In this document: positions 23,385-33,043 of the stretch, in pieces
Layout: the number at the start of each line of letters is the position of its first letter
How positions within the stretch are numbered: the first letter of the stretch is position 1
Source: JAUIAI01 sp041396685
GTDB taxonomy: Bacteria; Pseudomonadota; Gammaproteobacteria; Burkholderiales; Burkholderiaceae_E
DNA length: 64,000 nucleotides
Assembly (NCBI GenBank): GCA_041396685.1
Contig: JAWKYD010000013.1
Location: 124,001 to 188,000, forward strand
Direction of reading: 5' to 3'
Translations under genes and position numbers: made by a program
The notes under the pieces: model-generated
What the model was told of the DNA's origin: nothing
The model's database searches: none
The model's input: only the letters and a program-made list of their open reading frames with translations

Positions 23385-24091
23385 CGAACCTGTTGCTGGC
23401 CAACCTGGTCGTGCTCCTCGGGGCATTCGTGCAAGGTGCGGCTGGTCTCGGATTCGCGATGGTCGCGGTGCCACTGCTGGCGCTGATCGATCTGGACCTG
23501 GTGCCCGGGCCGGCCATGATCGGGCTGCTGACCGTCGCGCTGATCATGGCGCTGCAGGGACGCCACGAGATCCGGTGGCCGGATCTGTTGCGGCTGTTGC
23601 CCGGCCTCGTCGTCGGTAGCGCGGTCGGGGCGCTGCTGCTGGTCAACCTGACGCGCACGCAACTGGCGCCCGTGCTCGGCGCGATCATCCTGATCGGTGT
23701 GGCCGCGGTGGTCAGCGGTTGGCGCGTGCCCTTGAACCTGGTCAGCCTGACAGCGGGCGGTGCGGCGGCCGGCGCCATGGGCACGATCGCCGGCATCCAC
23801 GGCCCGCCACTGGCCATTCTTTTCTCCAGCACGCGGGCATCGGAAGCGCGCGCCATGATCGCCTGGGCCTTCGTGCTCGCCGCCCTGCTCTCGCTGGCCT
23901 CGCTCTGGATCGCGGGTCGGCTCGCGCCCGCCGGACTGGGCCAGGGGCTGGCCCTGCTACCCGGGCTGCTGCTCGGCCTGCTGCTCGCACGACTGGCCCT
24001 GGGACGGATCTCGCCGCGTTGGCCCCGCCTGGCCATGCTGACCCTGGCGACGCTCAGCGGACTGCTGCTGATCTGGCCGAAGGCCGGCTGA
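23381..24091 (+). CDS. TSUP family (TauE/SafE) membrane transporter
   Basis: A 236-aa polytopic protein with about eight hydrophobic helices and the TauE/SafE pattern: LLGAFVQGAAGLGFAMVAVPLL at the N-terminus, then PGLVVGSAVGALLLVNL, and a repeat of the motif in AGAMGTIAGIHGPPLAILFSS. Members export sulfur-containing anions or other organic anions such as sulfoacetate; specificity is not predictable. The ATG overlaps the rarD stop by four bases. Confidence 0.85.
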   Translation: MTNLLLANLVVLLGAFVQGAAGLGFAMVAVPLLALIDLDLVPGPAMIGLLTVALIMALQGRHEIRWPDLLRLLPGLVVGSAVGALLLVNLTRTQLAPVLGAIILIGVAAVVSGWRVPLNLVSLTAGGAAAGAMGTIAGIHGPPLAILFSSTRASEARAMIAWAFVLAALLSLASLWIAGRLAPAGLGQGLALLPGLLLGLLLARLALGRISPRWPRLAMLTLATLSGLLLIWPKAG

Positions 24092-24230
24092 GGGCGATTC
24101 TGCCAACGCAAGGTTCCGGCCAGCGCACGGATCCGGCCAAGCGGCCAGGCAGGCGGCCAGCGCACGATCCGGCCAACCCGCCGACGCCCGATGCGCCGCG
24201 ACGAATGTCGCCGCCCGGGCCGATACCGGT

Positions 24231-25448
24231 CTACACCGTGCCCGCATCGTGCAGGGCGGCTATGGCATCGGCGTCCAGACCCAGGACTTGCGCGAGCACC
24301 TCGTCGGTATGCTGGCCCAGCGTCGGCGGCGCATGACGGTAGGAGACCGGTGTGCCCGAGAAGCGCATCGGGCTTGCAATCAATGACACGGGTTTCTCGC
24401 CGAGCGAAGGATGCGGCATCTCCAGGCGCATGCCTCGCGCCTTCACCTGGGCATCGGCGAAGACATGCTCGAGATCGTTGATCGGGCCGCAGGAGATCGA
24501 CTGCTTCTCCAGTTCGGACAGCCAATGCGCCGACGGCTTGCTCATCAACACCGGATTGAGTTCGTCCACCAGTTCCTTGCGGTGCTGCAGACGTTGCGCG
24601 TTGCGGGCGAAGCGCGGGTCTTCGAGCAGATCCGGCCGTCCGATCAGATGGCAGAAGCGCTGATACTGCTGCTCGTTGCCGCAGGCGATGACGATGTTGC
24701 CATCGGCAGTGGGAAAGACCTGATACGGCGCGATGTTCGGATGCTCGTTACCCAGCCGCTGCGGCACCTCGCCGGTGGACAGATAGTTCAGCCCCTGCAC
24801 GGTCATCATCGCCACCGTGGTGTCGAGCATGCCGATGTCGATGGCCTGGCCCTGGCCCGACACCTCGCGGTGGCGCAGCGCCGCACAGATGGATACCGCG
24901 GCATACATGCCGGCCATCAGGTCGGAGACCGGCACCCCGCATTTTTGCGGTTCGCCGTCGCGGGCGCCGGTCACCGACATCAGGCCGCCCATGCCCTGGA
25001 TCAGGACGTCGTAGCCGGGCCGCTTCGCGTACGGGCCGGTGTGGCCGAAGCCCGTGATCGAGCAGTAGACCAGGCGCGGAAACCGGGCCTTCAGACTCTC
25101 GTAGTCGAGGCCGTACTTGGCCAGGCCACCAAACTTGAAGTTCTCGACCAGCACGTCGGCCTCGGCCAGCAGCGAGCGGATCAGGTCCTGGCCCGCCGGA
25201 CTGCCGATATTGACCGTCAACGAACGCTTGTTACGGTTTGCGCATTGGAAATAGGCACTCTCCTGCGTCGGCCGGCCCTGATCGTCCGACAGAAACGGCG
25301 GCGCCCAGCGCCGGGTGTCGTCGCCGCCGCCGGGCATCTCGATCTTGATGACGTCGGCACCCAGATCGCCGAGCATCTGGGTGCAGGTGGGGCCGGCGAG
25401 GATGCGAGTCAGATCGACGACGCGAATGCCCTCGAGAGGTGCGCTCAT
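24231..25448 (-). CDS. CaiB/BaiF-type (family III) CoA transferase
   Basis: A 405-aa CoA transferase, probably moving CoA between a dicarboxylate donor and an organic acid. IRVVDLTRILAGPTCTQMLGDLGADVIKIE at the N-terminus is the family signature. NVGSPAGQDLI-type text appears as NIGSPAGQDLI, followed by GLDYE, where the catalytic Asp lies about position 170 (GVPVSDLMAGMYA). GQAIDIGMLDT and the C-terminal YRHAPPTLGQHTDEVL are also typical. It lies 48 bp downstream of malonyl-CoA decarboxylase on the same strand, suggesting the CoA ester handled is malonyl-CoA or a related one. Confidence 0.88.
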   Translation of the reverse strand: MSAPLEGIRVVDLTRILAGPTCTQMLGDLGADVIKIEMPGGGDDTRRWAPPFLSDDQGRPTQESAYFQCANRNKRSLTVNIGSPAGQDLIRSLLAEADVLVENFKFGGLAKYGLDYESLKARFPRLVYCSITGFGHTGPYAKRPGYDVLIQGMGGLMSVTGARDGEPQKCGVPVSDLMAGMYAAVSICAALRHREVSGQGQAIDIGMLDTTVAMMTVQGLNYLSTGEVPQRLGNEHPNIAPYQVFPTADGNIVIACGNEQQYQRFCHLIGRPDLLEDPRFARNAQRLQHRKELVDELNPVLMSKPSAHWLSELEKQSISCGPINDLEHVFADAQVKARGMRLEMPHPSLGEKPVSLIASPMRFSGTPVSYRHAPPTLGQHTDEVLAQVLGLDADAIAALHDAGTV

Positions 25449-25496
25449 TGAAGCTTGCTCCAGGATGAAAAATCAAAGTTTGGTGCGGACACTCGC

Positions 25497-26867
25497 TCAG
25501 CCCTCGGCGCGCGCCTCGCGGGTGCGACGCAGCTTGCGCGCCGCCTCGGCCAGACCACGGACCTCGCGCGACATCGCCACTTCCATGGTCGCCTGATAGG
25601 TCTCGTGTCGGGCCTCTACCTTGTCCAGCTCGTAGAGGTAGTTGACCATCACGCCGGCGGACTGGGCGTACCCCTTGGCCGTGGCATCGGCATTCCAGTT
25701 CAGACGGGCCAGCAGGGCGCCGTTGCCGAGATGGAAACGCGCGACCGGGTCGAGCGGCAGGCCGTCGGCCCGGGTGGCATCGCACAGATAGCGGGCGGCC
25801 TGTCCCAGCAAAGACGCACGCTCGGCATTGGAGAGTTCGAGCCCCGCCACCCGCTCCGGCCCGGCCTCGCCGGTCTGGGAGATCTCGAGCAGGCGCAGCA
25901 GCGCCGCGCGCTCGCTGTCCTGGCCCGGCTCCTGCACTGCCTTGCGAACCCAGTTCATCAGCCCGGGCACCGGCGACAAGGTGACGAACTGTTTCAGTTG
26001 CGGCAATTCCTCGGCCAGATCGCGCGCCACCTGCTTGATCAGGAAGTTGCCGAACGACACGCCGCGCAGCCCTTCCTGGCAGTTCGAGATCGAATAGAAA
26101 ACCGCCGTGCTGGCCCGCTCGGCCGGCATCGGCTCACGGTCTTCGGCAAGCACCGCCTGGATCGAATCGGGAATCCCGCTGGTCAGTGCCACTTCGACGA
26201 AGATCAGGGGTTCATCGGGCATCGCCGGGTGAAAGAACGCGAAACAGCGCCGGTCACGCGGCTCGGTACGGCGGCGCAGATCGTCCCAATCGTTGATGGC
26301 ATGCACGGCCTCGTAGGCGATGATCTTCTCGAGCAGATTGGCCGGCGAGCGCCAATCGATATGCCGCAAAACCAGGAAGCCGCGGTTGAACCACGATCCG
26401 AACAAGTGCTCGAAATCGTGATCGAGACGCTGGAAGGCCGGATACTCGCGCAACAGAGGCAACAGCGCCGCGCGCATGCGCACCAGCCGCGCGGTGCCAC
26501 CGGGCACACTGTTCAGGCGGCGCAGCAGCGCCAGCCGCTTGGGCTCGCTGGCTTCGAGCAACGCCGCATAGCGACGTGAGTCATTGTTCTCGCCATAGGC
26601 AGTGGCCGCCCGCGCGATGGCCCGGGCATCGACGTCGAATTCCTCGGAGAGCATCGTGAAGAAGGTCAGCCGCTCGGCCGCATCGGCAGCGTCGAAACGA
26701 TCCAGGACGGCGGCCGCCAGACGCTGGCCGGACACCTCCCCGCGCACCGACATCAGGGCTTCGCAGAGCTCGGCCAGGGGCCGGTCGTCGCGGTCGGACC
26801 GGACCGCGGCGATGCCGCGCTCGAAGACCGAGGTCAGCAGGTCTTGAAAATAGCTGGACCGACTCAT
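25497..26867 (-). CDS. Malonyl-CoA decarboxylase
   Basis: A 456-aa protein of the MCD family, converting malonyl-CoA to acetyl-CoA and CO2. The N-terminal helical domain (residues 1-170) is followed by the acetyltransferase-like catalytic domain. HPAMPDEPLIFVEVALT and FYSISNCQEGLRGVSFGNFLIKQVA contain the catalytic Ser and active-site residues, and PQLKQFVTLSPVPGLMNW is conserved. The ATG at 26867 (MSRSSYFQDLL) fits family length; a longer open frame to 26996 is less likely. The adjacent CoA transferase suggests use of malonate. Confidence 0.9.
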   Translation of the reverse strand: MSRSSYFQDLLTSVFERGIAAVRSDRDDRPLAELCEALMSVRGEVSGQRLAAAVLDRFDAADAAERLTFFTMLSEEFDVDARAIARAATAYGENNDSRRYAALLEASEPKRLALLRRLNSVPGGTARLVRMRAALLPLLREYPAFQRLDHDFEHLFGSWFNRGFLVLRHIDWRSPANLLEKIIAYEAVHAINDWDDLRRRTEPRDRRCFAFFHPAMPDEPLIFVEVALTSGIPDSIQAVLAEDREPMPAERASTAVFYSISNCQEGLRGVSFGNFLIKQVARDLAEELPQLKQFVTLSPVPGLMNWVRKAVQEPGQDSERAALLRLLEISQTGEAGPERVAGLELSNAERASLLGQAARYLCDATRADGLPLDPVARFHLGNGALLARLNWNADATAKGYAQSAGVMVNYLYELDKVEARHETYQATMEVAMSREVRGLAEAARKLRRTREARAEG

Positions 26868-27337
26868 GCAGCCACCCGAACCGGCGCCGTGCGGCATGGC
26901 GCGGCGACGCCGCCGATAGAAACGATCATGACCTTCTCCGATATGTAGCAACTGCCAGCGCCGACGACGTCGATCGGCCTCGACGATCCGGCACATGGCG
27001 CCATTTCAGTATAGGTCATGCCCCCGAGCAGGCGGATCGCGTCAGAACGCCTGACAAGGTCAACGCGTGCCGGCCCCGCGGCCCGCCCGCGCCGGAGACG
27101 TCACGCGCTGCCATGATCGCCGCGGGATTAACCAAGGCCAGCACCGGAACAAGGCAGGAATCCGTGCAGGCGTTTCGAACGCTATGACGATCGGCACAGT
27201 GACCCGCCAACATCGCTATATCGGCCGCCTTCGTCCATGGGATGGCCTTGCGAGCATCGGACGACGGATCTATCGTCGTTGCACATACCAAAGACCGATG
27301 CGGGAGATCGAATAAGAACCCAATGGAAGGAATCCAA
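26868..27337. other. 470-bp intergenic region without a recognised gene
   Basis: This stretch separates the malonyl-CoA decarboxylase from the response regulator, which are divergent. It must hold both promoters, but I see no convincing promoter pair, terminator or small gene. A Shine-Dalgarno, GGAAGG, is present at 27325-27330. Confidence 0.5.
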
Positions 27338-28087
27338 ATGCAAGTCTTAGAGACCGCATCGAACCGGGGAACCCACGCAGCACAGGCCGTGTCCGAATCC
27401 AGTTTCCTGATCATCGACGAACAACCGCTGGTGCGCGAATCCATGCACGGCATTCTCGAACGCGTCCAACCTGGCGCACGCACCACCCTGGCGATCAACC
27501 AGGCGCAACTCGAACGGGCACTGGGCGAGGACCAGAATCTGCGCATGGTGTTCACCGATCTGCACCTCGGGAACTTGCACGGCCTCGCACTGCTGGGCTG
27601 GATTCGCGAGCGACGGCCGGATCTGCCGGTGGTGGTCTTCACCGGTGACGACGACGCCGGCCTCGCCTTGCGTGCCATCAGCGCCGGTGCCGTCGGCTTC
27701 ATCCCGAAGACCTATTACCAAGACATGATCGGCGAAGCCATCCGGCAGATTTTTGCCGGTCACACCTACCTGCCCCGGCGCCTGCTTGCCCAGCCGGCCC
27801 ACAGCGTCTACGAGCGTTTCGGCGTGCGCCCGGCCCTGTCCCCCCGCCCGGGTGAGCTCAATCTTACCGAGCGCCAGATGGAGGTACTCGGCCTCATCCT
27901 GGACGGCATGCCCAACAAGCTGATCTGCCGGCGGCTCGACCTTGCCGAGGGCACGGTCAAGGTACACGTCAGCAACGTGTTGCGCGCGCTCGGCGTGCGC
28001 AACCGAACGCAGGCCGTGATCGCGGCAGCGCGCATGGGCCTGCGTCTGCCCAGGGTCGAACGCGCCACGGGCGCCGACGGGCACTGA
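27338..28087 (+). CDS. LuxR/NarL-type response regulator
   Basis: A 249-aa two-domain regulator. The receiver starts FLIIDEQPLVRESM, with the acidic pocket reduced to one Asp and a Glu, and has the phosphorylation Asp in MVFTDLHLGNLHG (about residue 72) and Lys in GFIPKTY. The C-terminal HTH domain is LNLTERQMEVLGLILDGMPNKLICRRL...EGTVKVHVSNVLRALGV. GGAAGG at 27325-27330 supports the ATG at 27338. No sensor kinase is adjacent; the convergent neighbour is a PAS chemoreceptor, so the partner is unknown. Confidence 0.88.
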   Translation: MQVLETASNRGTHAAQAVSESSFLIIDEQPLVRESMHGILERVQPGARTTLAINQAQLERALGEDQNLRMVFTDLHLGNLHGLALLGWIRERRPDLPVVVFTGDDDAGLALRAISAGAVGFIPKTYYQDMIGEAIRQIFAGHTYLPRRLLAQPAHSVYERFGVRPALSPRPGELNLTERQMEVLGLILDGMPNKLICRRLDLAEGTVKVHVSNVLRALGVRNRTQAVIAAARMGLRLPRVERATGADGH

Positions 28088-28169
28088 GCCACGGGGCGTG
28101 CGCGATGGATGCGAACAGGGCCGGGCGCTACCGCCCGGCCCACCTGACCATCGGCACAGCCGGTCGAGC

Positions 28170-29729
28170 TCAGCGCTTGGCACCGGCTGCCTGATACGCG
28201 GCGACGCCCTCGGCCAGCATGTCGCCCAGCACGGTCAGGTGAATGACCGCAGCATTCGATTCCTCGACCAGCGCCGCATTCTGCTGGGTCATCGAGTCGA
28301 GATCCGACACGGCGACGTTGACCTGGCCGATCGTGTCGCGCTGCTCGGCCGATGCCTGCGAGATGTCGCGAATCAGTCCGCTGACGCCCTCCACCGCGTT
28401 GATGACGCTCGAGATCGTGCCACCGGCCTCGTCGACCAGGGTCGCACCGCCGTGCACGGCTTCGACCGAGCTGTCGATCAGCCCCTTGATCTCCTTGGCC
28501 GCCGAGGCGCTGCGTTGGGCCAATGAGCGCACCTCGCTGGCCACCACTGCAAAGCCCCTGCCCTGCTCGCCGGCGCGCGCGGCCTCGACCGCCGCATTGA
28601 GCGCCAGGATATTGGTTTGGAACGCGATGCCGTCGATCACGGTGATGATGTCCGCGATGCGCTGACTCGAGTCCGTGATCTTGTGCATCTGCGCGATCAC
28701 CGAGTCGATGGTCGCACCGCTGTTGCGCGCCACTTGAGCGGCCTCGGCGGCGAGATGCTCGGCCTGGTCGGCCGAATCGGCGCTGGCCGAGATGGTCGCG
28801 CCGAACTGCTCCATCGCCGACGCAGTCTCTTCGAGGTTCGCGGCCGTACGCTCGGTGCGCTCGGCCAACGAGTTGCTGCCGGCCGCCACCTCGTGCGTGG
28901 CCGAGCGCAGGCTGTTGACCTGCGAGGCGACATCGGCCACCAGGCTGTTGATGTTGAGACCGGACTGCTGGATGCTGCGCAACAGCTCGCCGATTTCGTC
29001 GCCGCGGTTGACCGCACCCAGGCCGGCCTTCTCACCGCTGGCCACCATCCGCGACTTGCGCAATGCAAGCCCGATCGGGGCGACGATCTGAATGTTGAAG
29101 CCGACCAACATGGCGATCAGGCCGGCGACACAGAGCCCTGCGCCGGTCAGCAAATCGGTGTTGTTGTCGGCCAGCAAAGCGACGGCGAGCGCGGCTGGCG
29201 CAATGCCCAACAGCGACAGCAGGAACACACGAGCTCGCAGACGCAGGAACTTGAGCCGCGTATGCAGATGAAAGACACCGCGCCGATACAGCAGGCCGCG
29301 GGTCAACCCCCAGCCACCACGATCTTCGCGCATGTCGGCATAGATCTTCTCGGCCGCAGCGACCTCGCTGGCCTGGGGCCGCGTTCGTACCGACATATAC
29401 CCGAGCAGCCTGCCGTCACGCTTCACTGGCGTGGCATTGGCACGCACCCAGTAGTAGTCACCGTTCTTGCAGCGATTCTTGACCAGCCCGGTCCAGCTCG
29501 CGCCACTGGCTAGCGTCTTCCACATGTCGGCGAATGCGGCGGGGGGCATGTCGGGATGTCGCACCACGTTGTGCGGCTGGCCGATCAGTTCGTCGTGCTC
29601 GAAGCCCGCGATCTCCATGAACGCCGGATTCGCATAGGTGATGTGGCTGTTCGGATCCGTCGTCGACATCAGCGTGACGTCTTCCGGGAAGGTCCGCTCG
29701 TTCTTCGTTACTGGGAAATTTCTTCTCAT
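28170..29729 (-). CDS. PAS-domain methyl-accepting chemotaxis protein (Aer-like)
   Basis: A 519-aa receptor. Residues about 10-120 form a PAS domain (ITYANPAFMEIAGFEHDELIGQPHNVVRHPDMP, then NRCKNGDYYWVRANATPV), the type found in the aerotaxis sensor Aer, which binds FAD. A hydrophobic hairpin follows (FLLSLLGIAPAALAVALL and GAGLCVAGLIAMLVGFNI), so there is no periplasmic sensor domain. The C-terminal half is the signalling helix bundle, with the hairpin tip IDGIAFQTNILALNAAVEAARAGEQGRGFAVVA. It likely senses redox or oxygen internally and signals to CheA. Confidence 0.9.
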   Translation of the reverse strand: MRRNFPVTKNERTFPEDVTLMSTTDPNSHITYANPAFMEIAGFEHDELIGQPHNVVRHPDMPPAAFADMWKTLASGASWTGLVKNRCKNGDYYWVRANATPVKRDGRLLGYMSVRTRPQASEVAAAEKIYADMREDRGGWGLTRGLLYRRGVFHLHTRLKFLRLRARVFLLSLLGIAPAALAVALLADNNTDLLTGAGLCVAGLIAMLVGFNIQIVAPIGLALRKSRMVASGEKAGLGAVNRGDEIGELLRSIQQSGLNINSLVADVASQVNSLRSATHEVAAGSNSLAERTERTAANLEETASAMEQFGATISASADSADQAEHLAAEAAQVARNSGATIDSVIAQMHKITDSSQRIADIITVIDGIAFQTNILALNAAVEAARAGEQGRGFAVVASEVRSLAQRSASAAKEIKGLIDSSVEAVHGGATLVDEAGGTISSVINAVEGVSGLIRDISQASAEQRDTIGQVNVAVSDLDSMTQQNAALVEESNAAVIHLTVLGDMLAEGVAAYQAAGAKR

Positions 29730-30007
29730 TCTCGCTTCCGGTTCGCAGGCCATCGATACCGCCCGTCCAAGACGGGCGGGCGTGCGGCACATCGGATGCC
29801 GATCACGCCTCGGAATCAACTATCGGCATGCGCCCGGAGTTCGAGAGCCAAGCCCGACCGGTGGGCGCTAACGGGGGTCGAAACGCACGGGTTTGGTGCT
29901 CCGGATAGGCACTGACGATAGTGGGCATTCGTTTCCTGAAGCCCCGCCGACCGGTTCGCATCGACCGCCAATTGCGCGGCGACGCCGAGACACCTCGCCC
30001 GTGCGCC

Positions 30008-31204
30008 CTATGCGCGGCGGCGCTGCAGCGCCGCAGCCAGCGCCCCCGCGGCGAGAATCACCGCGGCCAGCGCCAGGCCGCTGCCGATGTCACCGCCGCG
30101 ATCGGCAATCACACCCGCCGCCACCGGGCCCAGTATCTGACCGCCGGCGAACACGATCGTGAATACCGCCATCGTGCGTGGCCATCGAGGTTCGTCGAAA
30201 TAACGACGACAGAAGGTCGTCGCTGCGGTAGGCACCACGAAGAACGAAAGCCCGAATGCCATCGCCGAAACCACGAGGCCGGCCGGCTCGCGCCAGAACA
30301 GCGGTAGCGCGACGGCGAGCGCGGTCACGCCGTTGGCGGCAGCCATCGCACCACCGGCCTGCGCGCGAGCCAGAACGGGGCGCCAAACGAATGGCGAGGC
30401 CACCACCAGCAGACTCAGCATGGCCCAGGCCGCCGCGATGATCGTCGTACCCATGCCGCGATCGCGCATCCAGGCGACCAGAAAGGTCAGATAGGCGATG
30501 TATCCGACCGCGAACAAGGCATAGCTGAGCAGCGCCGGCAGCGCGCCCCACAGCGACGAATGCGAGAGCACCTTGGCATCGACCCGGGCAACGGCGGGAT
30601 TGGCCGCCTGTGCGGCCGGCGGCATATGACGCACCGTCTGCACCGCCGGCCAGAAGGACAGCGCAGCCGCGGCGGCCATCGCCAGCCAGGCAAGCGGCCA
30701 CGACTCGATCGAGCCCTGCTCGAGAATCCACGGTACGACCAGACCGGAACTCAGCATGCCCAGACCACCGCCGCCGGCCAACACCAGCGCGATTGCCAGC
30801 GCATTGCGCGAAACGTCGGCCCGCCAAAGGCGCGCGGCCAGCGCGCCCGCCGCCACGAACACCGGTGCGCCGCCGATGCCGGCCACGACCCGCCAGATCG
30901 ACAACCAGACGAAGTCGCGCGTGAGCCCGGAAGCCGCAAGCGAAACCGCCAACGTCGCCATTCCGATCACGAACATCCTTTCCGCGCCGACCCGCCTGAT
31001 CAAGGCAAGCGCGAGCAGCGCGCCGATCAGATAGCCCAGCGCATTGGCGGTGTTGATCCAGCCGGCCTGGGTGTAGCTCCAGCCGAGATCCTCGCGCATC
31101 GCCGGCAGCACGAGCCCGTAGGCGAAGCGCGCATAGCCGTTGCTGACGACCGTGCCAAGCGACAGGCCGGCCACCAGCGACCAACGCTCGGGCGGGATGG
31201 GCAT
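30008..31204 (-). CDS. YbfB/YjiJ-family MFS transporter
   Basis: A 398-aa major facilitator protein with 12 predicted helices. The N-terminus (RWSLVAGLSLGTVVSNGYARFAYGLVLPAMREDLGWSYTQAGWINTANALGYLIGAL) matches the YbfB/YjiJ subfamily, including the R-F-xYG-LP-M pattern. No substrate is known for the group. It is divergent from the DUF1993 gene, with 72 bp between the starts. Confidence 0.87.
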   Translation of the reverse strand: MPIPPERWSLVAGLSLGTVVSNGYARFAYGLVLPAMREDLGWSYTQAGWINTANALGYLIGALLALALIRRVGAERMFVIGMATLAVSLAASGLTRDFVWLSIWRVVAGIGGAPVFVAAGALAARLWRADVSRNALAIALVLAGGGGLGMLSSGLVVPWILEQGSIESWPLAWLAMAAAAALSFWPAVQTVRHMPPAAQAANPAVARVDAKVLSHSSLWGALPALLSYALFAVGYIAYLTFLVAWMRDRGMGTTIIAAAWAMLSLLVVASPFVWRPVLARAQAGGAMAAANGVTALAVALPLFWREPAGLVVSAMAFGLSFFVVPTAATTFCRRYFDEPRWPRTMAVFTIVFAGGQILGPVAAGVIADRGGDIGSGLALAAVILAAGALAAALQRRRA

Positions 31205-31276
31205 CGGAAACTCAGGTGTCCGCGAAATGGAGCCAACTCCGGTATCGTACGAGTCCCTCAACTCATCCAGCATTCC

Positions 31277-31792
31277 ATGTCAATCACCCTATCCTCGGCG
31301 TCCCTGCCGGTGTTCCGGCATTTTCTGGGCAATCTGCGTCACATCCTGCAGAAGGCGCAGGCGGACGTATCCGCCCGAGGCTATGACGAACAGGCCTTGA
31401 TCCAGTTCCGGCTCGCGCCCGACATGTTGCCGTTCAAGGCACAGATCTTCATCGCCTGCGACGCCGCCAAACTGTGCGCGGCCCGGATCAGCGGCCTCGA
31501 AGCGCCCAAATACGAAAATACGGAGAACACGCTCGCCGAGCTGATCGGCCGCATCGACAAGACCGTCGCCTGGCTGGAGACCGTTCCGGCCAACACCATC
31601 GACGGGCAGGAGGCCAAGGAGATCACCATCCCGATCGGCAAGGATCGCACGCGCACGATGCGGGCCGAGGACTACCTCAAGACCTGGGCATTGCCCAACA
31701 TGTTCTTTCACATCACGACCGCGTACGACATCTTGCGCCATAACGGGGTCGTGCTGGGCAAGGCCGATTACCTCGCGGGCGCGGGCGCCTGA
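31277..31792 (+). CDS. DUF1993 domain protein
   Basis: A 171-aa single-domain protein of the DUF1993 family, a four-helix fold related to DinB-like proteins: LPVFRHFLGNLRHILQKAQAD, FRLAPDMLPFKAQIFIACDAAK, and a C-terminal PNMFFHITTAYDILRHNGV with a His. The function is not known; related folds bind metals. It ends shortly before a terminator hairpin shared with the tRNA operon on the other strand. Confidence 0.88.
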   Translation: MSITLSSASLPVFRHFLGNLRHILQKAQADVSARGYDEQALIQFRLAPDMLPFKAQIFIACDAAKLCAARISGLEAPKYENTENTLAELIGRIDKTVAWLETVPANTIDGQEAKEITIPIGKDRTRTMRAEDYLKTWALPNMFFHITTAYDILRHNGVVLGKADYLAGAGA

Positions 31793-31866
31793 ATCAGGTC
31801 GAATGCGCTTGCGAGCCTGACCGTGAAGCCCCCTGGGAAGTCTGTCGAACCCCGGGGGTCACAACG

Positions 31867-31897
31867 AAAAAAGCCGCTCGGTAGGCGGCTTTTTTTC
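31867..31897. terminator. Bidirectional rho-independent terminator
   Basis: Stem aagccgc-tcggta-gcggctt with a run of A on the left and a run of seven T on the right. It can end the DUF1993 message on the plus strand and the tRNA-Ala/tRNA-Glu transcript on the minus strand. Confidence 0.88.
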
Positions 31898-31906
31898 GTG
31901 AAGCGG

Positions 31907-31982
31907 TGGCGTCCCGTAGGGGATTCGAACCCCTGTACCTACCGTGAAAGGGTAGTGTCCTAGGCCTCTAGACGAACGGGAC
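31907..31982 (-). tRNA. tRNA-Glu (anticodon TTC)
   Basis: A 76-nt cloverleaf including the encoded CCA. The acceptor stem is GTCCCGT/ACGGGAC, the anticodon loop reads CTTTCAC with TTC in the middle, and the T arm contains GGTTCGAATCC. It is the second gene of a tRNA operon, 12 bp after tRNA-Ala. Confidence 0.97.
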
Positions 31983-31994
31983 AAATCAGGCTGT

Positions 31995-32070
<76 letters not shown>

Positions 32071-32083
32071 AACGAAGCCAGCG

Positions 32084-32112
32084 ATTATAGACATTGTTTT
32101 CGATGGTGTAAA
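32084..32112 (-). promoter_or_regulatory. Strong sigma-70 promoter of the tRNA-Ala/tRNA-Glu operon
   Basis: On the minus strand TTTACA (32112-32107) and a perfect TATAAT (32089-32084) are separated by exactly 17 bp. Transcription would start about seven bases before the tRNA-Ala 5' end. Confidence 0.88.
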
Positions 32113-32144
32113 GTTGGCCGCTTCTACGGGCGACGAGAGCCAAT

Positions 32145-32993
32145 GTGAGCGCACAGATCATCGATGGAGCGGGCCTGGCCGCGTCCATTCGCGAACAATG
32201 CACCGAACGCGCGGCACGGCTTACCGCGGCCGGCCGCCGGCCCGGTCTGGCTGTCGTGCTGGTGGGGGATTCACCGGCCTCGTCGGTCTACGTGCGCCAC
32301 AAGATCAAGGACTGCGAGCAGGCCGGCATCCATTCCGAACTGATCCATCTTCCCGCCGACACCGACGAGCAGGTTCTGCTCGACGCGGTGCGCCGCCTCA
32401 ACGATGCAGTCCATATCCACGGCATCCTGGTGCAACTGCCACTGCCCGACCAGATCAGTGAACGCAAGGTGATCGAGACGATCGCACCGCACAAGGACGT
32501 CGACGGCTTTCACGTCGCCAATGCCGGTGCGCTCATGACCGGTCAGCGCGGCTTTGCGCCCTGCACTCCTTTTGGCGTCATGCGCATGCTGGCGCACACC
32601 GGCATCGAGCTACGCGGCGCGCAGGCGGTCGTGGTCGGTCGCAGCAACATCGTTGGCAAGCCGCAGGCCATGATGCTGTTGGCCGCCGATGCCACCGTCA
32701 CCGTCTGCCACAGCCGCACCCGTGATCTGGCCGAGCACACGCGCCGTGCCGACGTCCTGATCGCCGCCGTCGGGCGCACCAGAATGATCACCGGTGACAT
32801 GATCAAGCCCGGTGCGGTGGTCATCGATGTCGGCATGAACCGCGACGAGAATGGCAAGCTCTGCGGCGACGTCGATTTCGCATCCGCTGCGCGGGTGGCC
32901 GCACACATCACGCCGGTGCCCGGCGGTGTCGGCCCGATGACGCGCGCGATGCTGCTGGTAAATACGCTGGATGCAACGGAGAACGCTGCGTAG
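32145..32993 (+). CDS. folD: Bifunctional methylenetetrahydrofolate dehydrogenase/cyclohydrolase FolD
   Basis: A 282-aa cytosolic enzyme interconverting 5,10-methylene-, methenyl- and 10-formyl-tetrahydrofolate using NADP. Motifs are YVRHKIKDCEQAGI (catalytic Tyr/Lys region), IAPHKDVDGFH, VVGRSNIVGKPQAMMLL (NADP binding) and TPVPGGVGPMTRAMLL. It starts at GTG (32145); the ATG overlapping one base earlier is followed at once by a stop. Its promoter region faces the tRNA operon promoter. Confidence 0.95.
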   Translation: MSAQIIDGAGLAASIREQCTERAARLTAAGRRPGLAVVLVGDSPASSVYVRHKIKDCEQAGIHSELIHLPADTDEQVLLDAVRRLNDAVHIHGILVQLPLPDQISERKVIETIAPHKDVDGFHVANAGALMTGQRGFAPCTPFGVMRMLAHTGIELRGAQAVVVGRSNIVGKPQAMMLLAADATVTVCHSRTRDLAEHTRRADVLIAAVGRTRMITGDMIKPGAVVIDVGMNRDENGKLCGDVDFASAARVAAHITPVPGGVGPMTRAMLLVNTLDATENAA

Positions 32994-33043
32994 CGGGGTC
33001 GTTTGGTCGACAATCGGGCTTGTCTCCTCTTTGTCGATCCATC

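Noticed and set aside
24118..24176. Direct repeat of about 22 bp between the TSUP and CoA transferase genes
   Set aside because: Two imperfect copies containing ggccagcgcac and atccggccaa in a GC-rich spacer; too short and simple to interpret.
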